64,000 bases of DNA from contig NC_080671.1 in NCBI RefSeq assembly GCF_030247195.1, forward strand, positions 210,055,945 through 210,119,944, written 5' to 3'. A model generated the notes under the pieces. The model saw only the letters and a program-made list of their open reading frames with translations, had not been told where the DNA came from and searched no databases. Source of the stretch: Topomyia yanbarensis (taxonomy: Eukaryota; Arthropoda; Insecta; Diptera; Culicidae). Positions 12,162 to 24,360 of this stretch are shown in pieces. Every line of letters starts with the position of its first letter. Position 1 is the stretch's first letter. The position numbers and the translations under genes were made by a program.

Positions 12162-12538
12162 AAGCGATCCTCTATACATGGAACTTATCTATCATTTTCT
12201 AAAAACAGCGTCTGTCAAAATTTAATTAAATTCATCTCCTCATACTCTCATCCAAGGCTAATCATTCACCAATTAAAGTGTCCTAGAATATTCAGTTTTT
12301 AAATTTAGACAATAACAGAAAAAAAGTAAATAAATACACCCGAAAATACTAGATCATTATGAAATACAACAATGTAAGGAAAAAAGCAAACAATAAAGTG
12401 ATTTCAGTGTTAGTTTTAGACAAATTACTAGTATAGTTAAAATTAGTCTTAAGGATTTTTGTAACGTGCTATGTAAAAAAAGAAACTGGCGTAAAAAGCT
12501 TTTGCAAATGCCGTGTCAAATAAACGTATGGAAAAAAA
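12162..12538 (+). mobile_element. 5'-truncated non-LTR retrotransposon 3' end, 377 bp
   Basis: Exact 12-bp duplications ACATCAAAATAA at 12150-12161 and 12539-12550. The insert ends ATAAACGTATGGAAAAAAA, a poly(A)-type tail after an AATAAA-like signal. No coding sequence remains. It interrupts the left inverted repeat of the 12053-15648 element, while the right repeat keeps the uninterrupted version. Confidence 0.82.
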
Positions 12539-13360
12539 ACATCAAAATAATCCGTCGGGGGGTCTAGAGCCACTTTTTTTTGAAGTTTTTTCGTGAAAAC
12601 ATAGATTTTACAGTAGAACTAGTTCATATTTCTGTCCCTAGATGGTGCTTTAGACATTCGAACAACACTAAATGTGAGAATCTGATAGATATTTTAATTG
12701 TCTACAACTTTGTTAACAACTAAAAACCGATTTGAAATTATCCGGAAAAGTTGTTTAATATTTTAACGAAGTCTTAGTTTCACAGAAACCCTAGTGGTTT
12801 GTAAGTCAATTCACACGCACTTTTTTCATTTGCCAAATACCTGTGTTTAGTTGAACAGTGCATTCAGCGGAATTTGAGAGCTTGGAAAGTCTCATCTTTT
12901 AGCTGAAAATTATAATTCCAGATTCCACCTGATATAGGGCACCAATAATATTTTTGGAATGAAAAGTCTTAGATAAGTGTTGACCAAACTAGTATGATAT
13001 TAATATTTTTTTCCAAGATGGTGAGTGATTCCTCCCGCAGAAACAGCTTTTTCAATGATGTATCCCTTTTTTTTTTTCATTTTTTCGATTGTTCTCGGGG
13101 ATGATAACTATTCTTGCATGAACCTTCTACTTTGTTAGCATATTCGTATAAAATTCACTTGCCCTGAACTTCGACCTTTATATTTGAACAAACTCAATGA
13201 AACTGTTAACACCATTGCAATATTTCGCGAATTTCATTGCAAAGCTTGGTTAAAAACGCTGATTTTCTTTTTCAAAATTAACTCAATATGACAAACAGTG
13301 AACAAAAACTTTGAGTTTTTGGATCAAGATATTTTTTTGGGATATATTCGTGGATTTGTA

Positions 13361-14713
13361 GGGGAGACTGAGGAGACTTGATCCCCGGGGAGACTTGATC
13401 CCATCATTGTAACTCAAAGGCGGATCAGAATACATTAATCGAATATACTATAAAGTTGCGTAGTTTTATCTAAACATAAATCTCATTAAAACAGAAAAAA
13501 GAAATTGGACTTTTGTGTAACCGAATTTTTACCGATTTAAAAAAAAGTCTCAGAAGAACTGAAGAAGATTTATTTTTCAAATTTTCAAACTTTTATAAAA
13601 TTGATAAAATCACTCACTACATACTCTACTTTTGCATACAGAATTACAGGAGAATGTCAATTATATGAATACGTTATGATTGAGCTGATTCTTTTGTTCA
13701 ACTATACTTTTACTAAAGTTTTCTGAAATAGATGCTATGGGTTCACTTGATCCCTTCAAATTCGTGGAGATTTGATACTTCATTCACCATACTTCATACA
13801 CACCACTGAAAATAACCAAATTCACACCAGAACAATTGAAGTCATTGTTGTCATAAAAATATGTCAAAAATGAACGCTTCATCGTAAAGAAACATAACTG
13901 TAATTGTTAACTACAGTATACGTAGCAACCATTCATCCCACATTTGACGTTCCTCAACCATAAAAAAGACAGCTTTCAAATAATTGCAAGGAGATTTGGG
14001 GAATTCGTAAAAAATCAGGTGAGAGATGCGTAATATGTAGTTACAACAATAACAATATCTAATCATAATAATTTAATCAATACTACAATCCATTTATAAA
14101 ATTGAATGGGGTAATGTACCCGTTTTTGCCCTATTAAGAAGGGTACCACATTATTACTACAATAATTTTATTATTTCAGCTTCTTTGATTTGTAATTAAG
14201 GTCCATTTTTTTATTTCGATTATAGAGGTTTTAACGTTAAGGTCATTCGCCTCTTATTAAGAGCCAATATAATAACAAAATTGTCTTGAGAATGGCGAAA
14301 ATCATCTCTAATCGAGTACCCCCATTATCGCAATACCATTTGAGTCAATGCGTTGAGCAAAGATGGCAGACGCTGCTCTAACCAAAGGCTTCAGATGGGT
14401 AGGATGATAGTAGAAACAGGGCAAAAATAGGCTTATTACCCTACATGCTCTTTTAAACACGTTTTCATAAAGGAATCAAGTGTCCCCAAATTAGGGATCG
14501 AGTCTCCACTAATCTAAGAATTTTCCATTTTTTTGTTGTTTTCCAGAAATGCTCATAGCTCATGTCCAGTATAATATTTCCATGTAATTTTTTTATGATT
14601 ATTAGTCATCCCTAGAAACAATATAAAACTACAAAAAAAATGCATAGTTTTTTATCATTCCACGGAATTGGATTGAAAAATAAAAAAGGGGATCAAGTCT
14701 CCTCAGTCTCCCC
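13361..14713. mobile_element. 1353-bp TA-flanked TIR element
   Basis: Perfect inverted ends GGGGAGACTGAGGAGACT..., 26 bp, with TA at 13359-13360 and 14714-14715. The motif GGGGAGACTTGATCCC is repeated just inside the left end, and related GATCAAGTCTCC words recur near the ends. TA duplication and short TIRs fit Tc1/mariner-derived elements. No transposase. It holds a MITE at 14109-14441. Confidence 0.83.
14109..14441. mobile_element. 333-bp MITE, GGGTAAT family
   Basis: Inverted ends GGGTAATGTACCCGTTTTTGC / GGGTAATAAGCCTATTTTTGC. The sequence GATGGCAGACGCTGCTCTAA is shared with relatives at 20976-21805 and 42326-43083, which carry TA flanks. It is the innermost layer of the six-deep stack. 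The left TA appears mutated. Confidence 0.78.
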
Positions 14714-17537
14714 TATGTATATAAGGATTTTCTTGTACTCAAATCATATTTTATTTTCAACACATTTCGCATAATCTAGGATCAATTTATTAACGATTTC
14801 ACGCATAATTCACAGGAAAAGGCCGTAAAATCCAACTGCCACAATATACTTTGCGGAAAAATTTGAATAAATCGTTTCACGCTAACCACTAATTTGGACA
14901 GTTACTTCTGTGGTTTGCGTTCAATTATAAACTGTGTCTCCCAACATTTCGTCTTGAACAGAATTATAATAGCTGACTTAAACGATCATAACCTAAATTA
15001 TGCGACGGATGGTCCTTTCGAAAACATAAACGTAAGCAAATCCTTGTAACCAAGTAATACCTTCCGATGAATGGTAGTTCCTTCGAACCTATCGGGAAAG
15101 ATTACAAACTTGAAGCAAAAGCACAAATAGTTTTCTTTCTCTGTCAAACATCCTGATTTTCAAAAGGTCAATAGGAATTGTCAACCAAGAAGTTGTAATG
15201 AATCCCGTCAAATATTTTCGTGTCAATAAACCCAATTATTTTTTGGTAGTGAAATAAGTACGAGAAAATATATTTCCAAACCACTAGGCCTCGTGTGAAG
15301 CTATCTTAGATATAACTTTGTTAAAATCTTAAACAACTTTTCCGGGTGATTTCAGATCAATTTTTAGTTGTCAACAAACTTGTAGACAATTAAATTTTCT
15401 ATCAAATTCTCACATTTAGTGTTTTTTGAATGTCTAAAGCACCATCTAGGGACAGAAATATGAACTAGCTCGAGTAGTAAAACCAATATTGTTACGAAAA
15501 AACTTCAAAAAAAAAGTTGCTCTGGACCCCCCGACGGATCATTTTGATCTTAGTTTCAAATGAAAGGGGAAAGTCCATTCTTTCATATTCCGAAGTTTCA
15601 GAGATGCTGAATTTTTTTGCATAAAGTTGTTCTAATAAATACACCGTGACCGTTGTTATCGACGTGGTGGTGGAATCGTTATTTACGTCAAGGAACGCTT
15701 AATCTGTACTACGATTTACAAAACAGAGTTATCATCTGAGTCAGAGGACAAAACCGAGTGCTTGGCAGTAGAACTTCGTGTGGGCGGTGAAAAGGTTTTG
15801 GTCGTGGTCGTTTACAATCCTCCAGAGAATGATTGCTCGCGCTTTCTTGAAGACAAATTAATGCATTTTTCCTCGCGCTATAACAACATCGTGCTCATTG
15901 GAGACTTTAATACTAACTTTTCGGAGCCGAGTAGAAAACGTACGCAATTCGAATCTGTGCTGAGAATATTCGGTATGACTTCAGTTGGTGTCGAGCCAAC
16001 ATTCTTTCATCATAGCGGCTGCTCGCAGTTGGACTTATTAATTACCAGTTGTAGTGATAAACTACTTCGTTTCAACCAAATTGGCTTTCCTGGACTCTCG
16101 CAACATGATCTCATCTTCGCTTCGCTGGATTTTGACGCCAACCCAGTTACCAGAGTTCACGAGTACCGGGACTACGTCAACTTCGATGTACAAGCTTTGC
16201 GGAACGCAATTCTTTCCGTTAGTTGGAATTCTTTCTATAACATCCAAAACCCGAGTGAGCAGGTAAGCTTTTTCAACTCTAGTATAAAGCAAATTCATGA
16301 TGATTATATTCCACTTCGTACGACTAAAAGCCGCATATCTTCCAATGTGTGGTTCAGTTGCGAAATTCGTAAAGCTATGGTGGAACGTGATTTGGCATAT
16401 AGAGACTGGCGTAAAGCACCAAGAGATTTCAAGGACCAAGCACGCCAGCGGTATAATGTTCTACGAAATAGAACTAATACCATGATATCAAACGCTAAAG
16501 CACACTATTTGAAGCATTTCCTGGATAGCCGAATCCCACCTAAAGACCTTTGGAAACGCCTTAAATCGATCGGAGTGGGTAAAGGCGACTCGCAAGCCGC
16601 TTGTGGTTTCCACCCAGATGAAGTAAATCGCATGTTCCTTTCGAGCTACATCAGCGATGAGCAGTACAGCAGTCCACGAAGAACATCTCCAAATTCACCA
16701 TACAGTTTCTCATTTCGAGCTGTGCAGTGTTGGGAAGTAGTCAACGCTATATGCGATATCAAATCAAAGGCGATTGGGCTCGATGAGCTGTCAATCAATT
16801 TTATAAAAATCATTCTTCCATTGGTTGTGCAGCAAATTACTCACATGTTCAACATGATCATCGAAACCTCAATATTTCCTGCGTGCTGGAAACATGCCAA
16901 GGTTTTGTCATTACGTAAGAAGCCGCATCTAAACGCGTTGTCAAACCTCAGACCGATCAGTATTCTATGCGCCCTGTCGAAGGCATTCGAGAAGGTACTT
17001 AAGCAACAAATGTCGTCCTTCATCACTGAGAATAACCTGCTAACAGAATACCAAGCAGGTTTCCGGAAAGGTCAGAGCATTCAATCTGCGGCACTCCGTG
17101 TGCATGACGACTTAGCGGCCACGATTGACAAAAAAAGTATTGCAATATTGCTATTGCTTGATTTTTCGAAAGCTTTTGATACCATTCCCCATCGTAAACT
17201 TTGCTCTAAACTGAAAACACAGTTCAACTTTTCCGTACCTGCTGTGAATCTATTGGAGTCTTATTTGGAAGAACGAAGCCAAACAGTGTTCTGTAAGGAC
17301 CAGGTAACTGATATTGGGTATTCCCTTTCTGGTGTACCACAAGGTTCGGTGCTTGGACCTTTGCTATTCTGCTGCCACATCAACGACTTACCTTCTGCTC
17401 TCAAATATTGCTCGATTCAACTCTATGCGGATGATGTTCAATTGTATATTGGTCGCCATGATATCCCGGCGGACGAGCTCATCCGAATGGTGAATGAAGA
17501 TCTCAAAAGGATTGTCAAGTGGTCTCAACGGAACCAG

Positions 17538-20133
17538 GGGTGGCATTACGCATCTCGATTCGATCCAAATTCTATCGACTCGACGTTGTTTCGCATTATG
17601 TATTTCGAACCGAGCTCGAAAGTAAATTTTCGTTCGAGTTCGCTCGAAGAAGTACTAGATTATCGAGAAGTGTTGGCATTATGGAACCATAACAATCGAA
17701 CTCTAAAGCGACTCGAGTCGAACGTCTTTGCTCGATAGTTTGATTGCTGTCGCCTGTCGTTCGAGATTATGATTTGAGTTTTTATTTCATGTCATTCTTT
17801 AAATTGGTTAACAAACGGAACACTTAAAGGATATAAAATTACCAAAAGGTGCAAAAAGCTCCCGCTTACTTTGAGCTACTTTATAACTATTTTCACCATC
17901 AGGAACATACTTTTTTTGGAAAAAGTAATACTAAATATTGATGATAAATCATCCTACACCAAGTAATAATAAAAAAGTGTTAAAAAAATCGATGGAGCAA
18001 AGTGAAGGCACATTGACTTATCTAATCGCTATTTGATAGATGTATAGAATCACAATCATTTTTGATTTCAAAGTGGTGATTTAAACAATTTTGTATTCTA
18101 ATTGATTCATTTGTTCCCGACTATACCTCAATTGTTTTCAATATCTCAATATAGCCTTGAATTCAATGCCATAATGTACGTTTTATGCACCAACAAAATT
18201 AGGTGTTATATCATCATTTGTATTAAATGCATGAATATACAGAATATTATCTTATACAGCAAAGAACATTGAATCAAATTGAATTACTAACAAATTTGAA
18301 TGCATCAACCGATTAATAATTGTCATCTACAATTCCTGGAAACACTTCATTTTGATTATGTTCTCGTAACAAGTACATGAAAACCCCCGCAAACACGAAA
18401 ACGATTTTTTGTATTGACTAGTTCAACTAAAAATGGCTATTTTAACGAACTAGGTTTTAAATTTTTGCGTCATCAATTGCTGAAAAAAATGTTGCTTTTG
18501 GAAGCTATCAGTTTCCTGAAAAAAAACCCTGAAAACAAAGAATTTAATGCAAAATTAGCCATTTTTATTGAAAAGGGCTGTTTACTCGCTATTATTTTCC
18601 AAAAAAAAATGATAAAAGCGGTTTCCAAGTTGTGTTGTTTTAAACAATTATTTAGATATTAAATATGTTATTTAATCTAAGAATAATTGTGAATAACTCA
18701 TTCTGCAGATAATACATTCCATCATGCGTCTGAGGTCCGAATAAGGGAAACTACCAGCTAGGCATTTCGATGTTTCGGTGCATCAACTTAAACAGCGAGA
18801 TATATTAAAATTTTGTGGTAAGAAGTTCAAGAATACAGGTAGGTATATCAAACTAAAATAATGCGCAAGCATCGAAAAAAGGTGGTGAGGGTGAGAGACG
18901 TCAACAAATTATGAACATGTTTGGGTAATTTTATTTACCACTATCACTATTTTTATTCTGTGAATTTGACGCTCATCGGAAAAAAACAAAACAAACTGCA
19001 ATTTTGTTTACACTGAAAAAAATTCTTAGGTGGAATTAAAATTATCATGCGGTGAACAAAATCATTACTCGTTTTCTGTAACGTTGCATTTTCGTGCATT
19101 GTAAATAGTTCGTTTCGTCTAATTCATGAACTGAAAAAATGGCATCTTAATGAACGAAAAGTTGAGTAGTTTTACATATTCAATGTACGGGTTATTCCAC
19201 GTCAAATTTACAACCAAGATTTTAATTCCTACTAAAAATTCTACTTGCATTTTTAGCACAAAATAATTGACATCTATTTTTTGTTTTGGCTGAACACGAT
19301 AGATTTTTTTCAAGTTATAAGCTTTTGAATTTTATGAATTGGACCATTTTTCAACCACTGATAACTCGGAAACTCTTCGTTTTACGGAAAAATTTATTAA
19401 TAATAAAAAGTGCATTTTCGAATGAGCTCACCAATAAATATCTGATATAGTTTTTTTTTTGTTATTTATTGTATGAATTCTGCAAATGTTAGAAACATAT
19501 TGAAAAAACAACCTTGAACTAATAAGTTTTTTATTCTATGATAACATTAATAATCATATTAAGAACCTTATTACTTTACGAGATATTTCAATTAAAGCTC
19601 TCCCATAACATGGCGTTTAATGTAAAATTGCCCTTTTTAATGTTATAATTGTTATTTCTCGCAAAATATTTTGACGCAGCAAAATTTTTACACAATATTT
19701 ATAACAACTTCATATTTAATATTTTTTCCATGCATCGAATACTTTCCGAGCTATCAGCGATTGAAAAATGTTTAATTTTTCTAACTTTTCTAAGTTGAAA
19801 GCGCATACCTTGAGGTAAATATTATATTCAGCCATAACAAAAATACCTGTCAAATATTTTTAGCTAAAGAATGCAAGAAAAAAAATTGGAATGAACTAAA
19901 ATTTTATTTGTGAATCTGAAATGAAACTTATTCGTAGCAGAATTAAAAATATTTTTTCTCAGTGTATACTCTTATTTGACAGTTTGCGCTCGAACAGGCA
20001 GTCGAAATCTAGTACCGCAATCGAACAAGCTCGAACGCTTGGTCGAATGCGATACGTAATGCCGCAATTTAGTCGAAACGACTTCGAAACGTTTCGAATC
20101 GAGTCACTCGAATCGAGATGCGGAATGCCACCT
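17538..20133. mobile_element. 2.6-kb TIR element with TCGA-rich subterminal regions
   Basis: Inverted ends GGGTGGCATTACGCATCTCG and AGGTGGCATTCCGCATCTCG (right end reverse complemented) continue into ATTCGA. CAG occurs at 17535-17537 and 20134-20136; removal restores the ORF2 frame across NQ/LFVNQSKSK. Both subterminal regions (17570-17760 and 19980-20120) are crowded with TTCGA/TCGAA words, possible transposase-binding sites. The interior is very AT-rich with no transposase. Superfamily not assigned. Confidence 0.78.
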
Positions 20134-20774
20134 CAGCTATTCGTTAACCAGTCGAAAAGTAAAGCGTTGTTCGTGAAAGGTCGACGAAGGCGTTTATCTC
20201 AGAATGAAGCACTACCACCAATCACCATAGATGGACAGCTTATACAATGGACGGATACAGCGAAAAATCTCGGGTTTATGTTTCAAGCAGATCTCGGATG
20301 GGACAGTCTAATAACCCAACAGTGCGGCAAAATATATGCAAGCCTTCGTACTCTGTATGGATGTACTTCCATCGCTCCTATCGACACGCGCCTGAAACTG
20401 TTTAAGAGCCTGATCTTGCCCCATTTCCTTTTTGGGGACATATTACATGTCAACCTAAGTGCAAACGCCATGGATAGGATGCGCGTTGCATTGAATAGCT
20501 GTGTGCGGTTTGTATATGGTCTAAACCGCTATGCACATGTCACCCATTTGCAGAAGACCCTCATAGGATGCCCACTAGCTAACTTTTACGCATACCGTTC
20601 CTGCATGTTCATTCGAAAGCTGACCAAAATGCACTCCCCGCCACTACTCTTCCAGAAACTGTTGCCGTTTCAGCGACGTCAACGACAGAACCTGATTATT
20701 CCAGCCAACAGCATATTCACCTACTCCAATTCGCTGTCTAGAGTTTTGGAATCGAGAATAATTATTTTATTGTA

Positions 20775-21974
20775 CAGTAATGTTTCGATTATATCACTAT
20801 GCGTTTATATCAATACTCGTTTATATCACCCTCGATTATATCACGGTTTTATCTCGATTATATCACGCTTTTTGAAAAACAGACAAGGCACACTAAGTTT
20901 TGATCCAATTAAGACACATGTTGTGTCCTGGCACTTTTAAAATATTTTTACAATTGATTTGCTTATTTATATGTAGGGTAATGAGCCTACTATTGGGTTT
21001 CGGACTATTGCGATAAGGGTTTATATATGATGAGGTCGGTCAAAAAGTCGAACTTTTTATTCTTTTATCTAAAAGTATAGATTCTTAAGAATATATCTGA
21101 AATTTTATAGAGGTCTAAGCAGTAGAAGCTGTTCACCGTGGGCGGAGGGCGTGGCGCGAAGCTTTAAACGTGAATCTCTTAATCCTCTTAAAATCTTGTT
21201 TTTCCAAATACGTTGTTGCAATGACTAGGATTGCCGAAATATCTTTCGGCTGATTCCAATTTTTGTTTTAATTTCTTCGTAACTTATTTGCCGTGTCCTT
21301 AAGGGGGCGTCTGGTGCAGCGGGTAAAAAATAGACTTCTTTTTTATTCGCTTAATTGTTAGTTATCCGCAGGAAAATCTAACAAAATAATGAGAAAAACA
21401 AGATACGCAAGATATGGTAGGTATGCAGAGATATGCATTTTCTCTTGAATTGATGTAAATACTTTTCTTTTGGAAGGACAATATCAACGATTGGATATGG
21501 GACTATTTCTATGGATGCTGACACAACGAGAACTGAACCGTAGGCCCTTCGAATAGACTGATTTTAATAGTCAAGATATTTGTCCAAAACCTGAACGTGC
21601 CAGATTCCTTCAAGTTTAGTTTTGGGTGGTTCAAAAATTTTAAGAAACAGTACGGGATACGGAAAGTGAAGCTGTGTGGGGAAAAATTACCCGCTGATAC
21701 AATACCATTTGACCCAATGCGTTGAACAAAGATGTCGGACGCTGCTCTAACCAACGGCTTCAAATGGGTAGTATGATAAACATGGCAAAAATAGTCACAT
21801 TACCCTACTATGATTTATTCTTTTTGACTAACTTTAACTTTTTAATGCTTTTTGTTAATAGAAATACATGGATTAATGCTTGAATGTAATTTTTTGTTTT
21901 GTTTTGAATATATCACGCTTCAAATACATCACGCTAAAATACAGACCGACCGTGATATAATGGATACATTACTG
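20775..21974 (+). mobile_element. 1.2-kb TA element (CAGTAATGT family) carrying a nested MITE
   Basis: Ends CAGTAATGTTTCGATTATAT and CAGTAATGTATCCATTATAT with TA at 20773-20774 and 21975-21976, as in Tc1/mariner-type elements. GATTATATCAC/TTATATCAC words repeat near both ends. It holds the GGGTAATG MITE at 20976-21805. The same composite, with the MITE at the same internal site, is at 42156-43284 in the opposite orientation. It interrupts the end of CR1 ORF2. No transposase seen. Confidence 0.87.
20976..21805 (+). mobile_element. 830-bp MITE, GGGTAATG family, inside the TA element
   Basis: Ends GGGTAATGAGCCTA / GGGTAATGTGACTATTTTTG with TA at 20974-20975 and 21806-21807. It shares its whole length with 42326-43083 (inverted) and its right part with 14109-14441. 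Non-coding. Confidence 0.83.
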
Positions 21975-23549
21975 TATTAAACTTAGAGTATTAGTTTAAT
22001 TATGTATGTAAACTCTTGACTAAATCGCAGGTAGCAAACAAAAAAGGATGTCCTTTACGCTACTAGACAAATAAACAAACAAACATGTTCTTTTAATTTC
22101 AATTTTGCGACTAACTTGGTGAAAATATCTTCCCAGTGATGATGCCTCTTACGAGCGTGCTTTGTCTTCCCGCTGTGCTATAAGGCTGATCCACCGTTTA
22201 GAGAATGACCGTGTGCTTTGTGCAGCCAACTGGACCGAGCTGCTTTTCGAAGTGAATTTCTATAGTGTGGTTTTAGCGGAAATATCACTGACAGTCGAAT
22301 GTTTGACGTATTGATTAATTGAGGCGGTGCCTTAGTCGATCGACGCAAACGTGAAAGCGTGCGAGGGGCGTGTGACTTGCTGTGTGTACGCTTAATTGTT
22401 TCTTGTTGGAGTGTGTTTCTTAACCCTAATTTCTTAACTGATACCAATGACGCTACACAACATTACCGAAGCGGATGAATTTTTCAAGCATCGTAGCAAC
22501 AGATGGATGAAAAAATTAAAGGGTTGTGTACAGGACACGACCACAGTAACATTAAAAATGTAGCTTTTTTCAAGAGCGTGCAAATGAATTTTATCTATCA
22601 CACATATCACGTTCTTGCTCACTCGCCTATTTTCATATGTTACAATTTGCTATATACCCTCCCCATTAAGACATAATTTATTGAAGGTCATTTAACGGTA
22701 ATCTATTGTTACAATTAATCAAGTATCTCACTAGGTTATTGGCATTATTTGGCTGATTCATCTAGTAAAAATAGGCTGGTCTGTCCAGAAAATATATTCA
22801 AAAGAAAAGTTCCATATTGAGAACTGTGATGAGTAAGCCCACACCCGCCAACGGAAATATACAGATTCTCCATGAAATATGAAATTTCATTTTCCATTTA
22901 AATTTTCAATAATGTACTAATGAACTTAAGTAAACAATCTTAAGGTTAAGTATTTCTTGATCGATTAGTGGTTGAACAAATGAAATTATTTGATAAATTA
23001 CATTGTGATACAACGTTCGCACTACCGGTTAAAACGGGTTTTTATGCTATCTTGGTGACATTTTTCTTGTTGCTAATTATTATAACGTGTTATAACTCTG
23101 TAGTGTAAACATTGTATTATTAAACCAATTCTGCAGCGTTTTATGTTATATAGGTGTTTTATGTGGTAATAGGACTGACATAATTATATCTTCAGTACAG
23201 CGGTTTGTTTCATAATTTAAAACAGATTTATTTTAAAATTTTGAATTGGTATACCCAACCGTTCTATTTGTTGAATACTTTAAAACGCAATTAGAACTGT
23301 GTTTTAAATACATAGGGCAGGGCAGATACTCTGACTGCATAAACTGGGAAAACAATTTTAAGTCCAGCAACGCTTAAGACATGGCTTGAATTTTAATCGA
23401 AAAAGAACACCCGAACTAACTGCTGCTGGGACCGTAAGTTCTGTTTTAAAATTTGTTTTGTACATTACGAAACAAAAATGTTTGAAATTAGAAAACAAAA
23501 AGTTCTGCTGGGAATGTGTGTGATTGTTTCCGATGGAATTACAGGTTTT

Positions 23550-23680
23550 TTTTTACGCGGTGGATACAGGCCGCGTAAATGAAAACCGCGTGAATTTCAA
23601 AAAAACGCGTAAATGAAAACCGCGTAAATTTCAAAAGCCGCGTAAAAAAATACCTCACAAAAAAACTGCGTAAACTCTCC
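23550..23680. repeat. CGCGTAAA short tandem array
   Basis: Six or so CCGCGTAAAT / CGCGTGAATT words alternate with TGAAAA and TTCAAAA spacers, giving a period near 15-17 bp and a supra-period near 32 bp. It is CpG-containing in an AT-rich setting. Function unknown; it resembles subterminal repeats of small DNA transposons. Confidence 0.6.
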
Positions 23681-24009
23681 TATATAAAATACTACGCTGC
23701 TGAACAGTGCAATAACTACAGAAGCACGTTGTCAGATGCCTTACTGATAAAAAACATATAACCGAAATATATATCACATATAACCGAAATATGAAACATA
23801 TGAAAGCCAATAGGCTCTTTACCCTACACAGCTACAAGGGCCGTAAACATTAATTAACAAGTTACAACGCACACGCATGCATAAAAATAAATATTTTTTT
23901 TCAACGCAACACTCTCAAGCACCACACATAAGTCGCATCCTGCCGTATTCAATTAAATCCAAACCATCCCACCCACCCACTTTGCTAATCATTCTGTGAC
24001 ACCGTGCTG

Positions 24010-24360
24010 GTACCCGAAAAATCCGCACACAACCACCGCTGCCGAAAATGCATAGCGTCTACCGCTTAGAGTAGCGTCCAGACGCTGCAGCCATGATCTT
24101 ACCCGTTCGACATAAGAACAAAAACTAATTCAAACGTGTACGCGTCACCTCTATTTATAAACTAACCGTATATGGTTTAGTCACTTAGGTGCGAGTGTGT
24201 GCAAATGCCAACGTTGCCGAAAATTGATAGCGCTTATTGCATCGCCCGGAGACGATGTTGCTCGTATGGGATATTAGCAACAACCGATTTAAACGGACAT
24301 GCGTTGCTTCTATTTATGACTTTTCGTGTTTGATTGAGCGACTAAGGTGCCCTCTAATGA
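24010..24360 (+). repeat. Diverged direct duplication, period about 173 bp
   Basis: Two copies share GCCGAAAATGCATAGCG / GCCGAAAATTGATAGCG, then CTCTATTTAT and a final GACTAAGGTGC / TCACTTAGGTGC. Divergence is high. No coding frame. Confidence 0.6.

Larger units (their letters stand above)
12053..15648. mobile_element. 3.6-kb TIR element with CACGGTG ends and ACCG flanks
   Basis: Ends read CACGGTGTCTTT (left) and CACGGTGTATTT (right, reverse complemented). The inverted repeats continue for over 300 bp through AACAACTTTATGC, AATTCAGCATCTCTGAAAC and TCTGTCCCTAGATGGTGC. ACCG occurs at 12049-12052 and 15649-15652, and removal rejoins the CR1 endonuclease frame. The CAC-type heptamer start with a 4-bp duplication recalls Chapaev/Transib-like groups, but no transposase is present and the superfamily is uncertain. 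Two younger insertions lie inside (12162-12538 and 13361-14713). Confidence 0.78.
11775..20772 (+). pseudogene. CR1-like ORF2: endonuclease plus reverse transcriptase, in three blocks
   Basis: Block 1 (about 11790-12052) holds the endonuclease N-terminus (NICHGNAQSLCARK), frameshifted near 11950. Block 2 (15653-17537) continues with RRGGGIVIYVKERL, the IGDFNTNF metal/catalytic motif, LSQHDLIF, then RT motifs FRKGQSIQ, LLDFSKAFDTI, GVPQGSVLGPLL and the catalytic YADDVQLY (about 17424-17447). Block 3 (20137-20772) is the thumb and C-terminal region (LILPHFLFGD, CVRFVYGLNR). The position where relatives usually read ESW in the endonuclease is VSW here (near 11975), so catalysis was probably lost independently of the insertions. 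No RNase H domain. Confidence 0.82.
6575..22082 (+). mobile_element. CR1-like non-LTR retrotransposon with at least five nested elements
   Basis: Plus-strand element with a 5' UTR from about 6575, ORF1 from about 6871, ORF2 (endonuclease plus RT) in three blocks from about 11775 to 20772, and a short 3' UTR ending in an AAAC-rich tail (AAATAAACAAACAAAC, to 22082). The coding parts are interrupted by elements at 6997-10170, 10511-11285, 12053-15648, 17538-20133 and 20775-21974. Without these the element is about 5 kb, a normal full length. It lies inside the gypsy 3' LTR. Confidence 0.83.
5620..22457 (-). repeat. 3' LTR of the gypsy element, split by a CR1-like insertion
   Basis: LTR pieces are 5620-6574 and 22083-22457, colinear with 32222-33103, 34056-34219 and 34791-35064. 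The break falls inside ATCTTGT...ACATGTTC. The other LTR reads ATCTTGTGAGTACATGTTC there, so four bases (GAGT) were lost when the CR1-like element inserted. This LTR also holds a short extra stretch (CAGTGATGATGC near 22134) absent from the other. Confidence 0.87.

Noticed and set aside
17538..17738. C-terminal end of the long RT frame (after residue about 590)
   Set aside because: It is translated TIR-element sequence, not RT.
19921..20940. 339-codon open frame as one gene
   Set aside because: Its first 70 codons are the end of the TIR element (17538-20133) and its last 55 are the TA element; only the middle is CR1 ORF2.
22458..22600. tRNA-derived SINE head next to the LTR
   Set aside because: GGGTTGTGTACAGGACACGACC pairs locally but lacks A/B box spacing and a poly(A) tail with target duplication.
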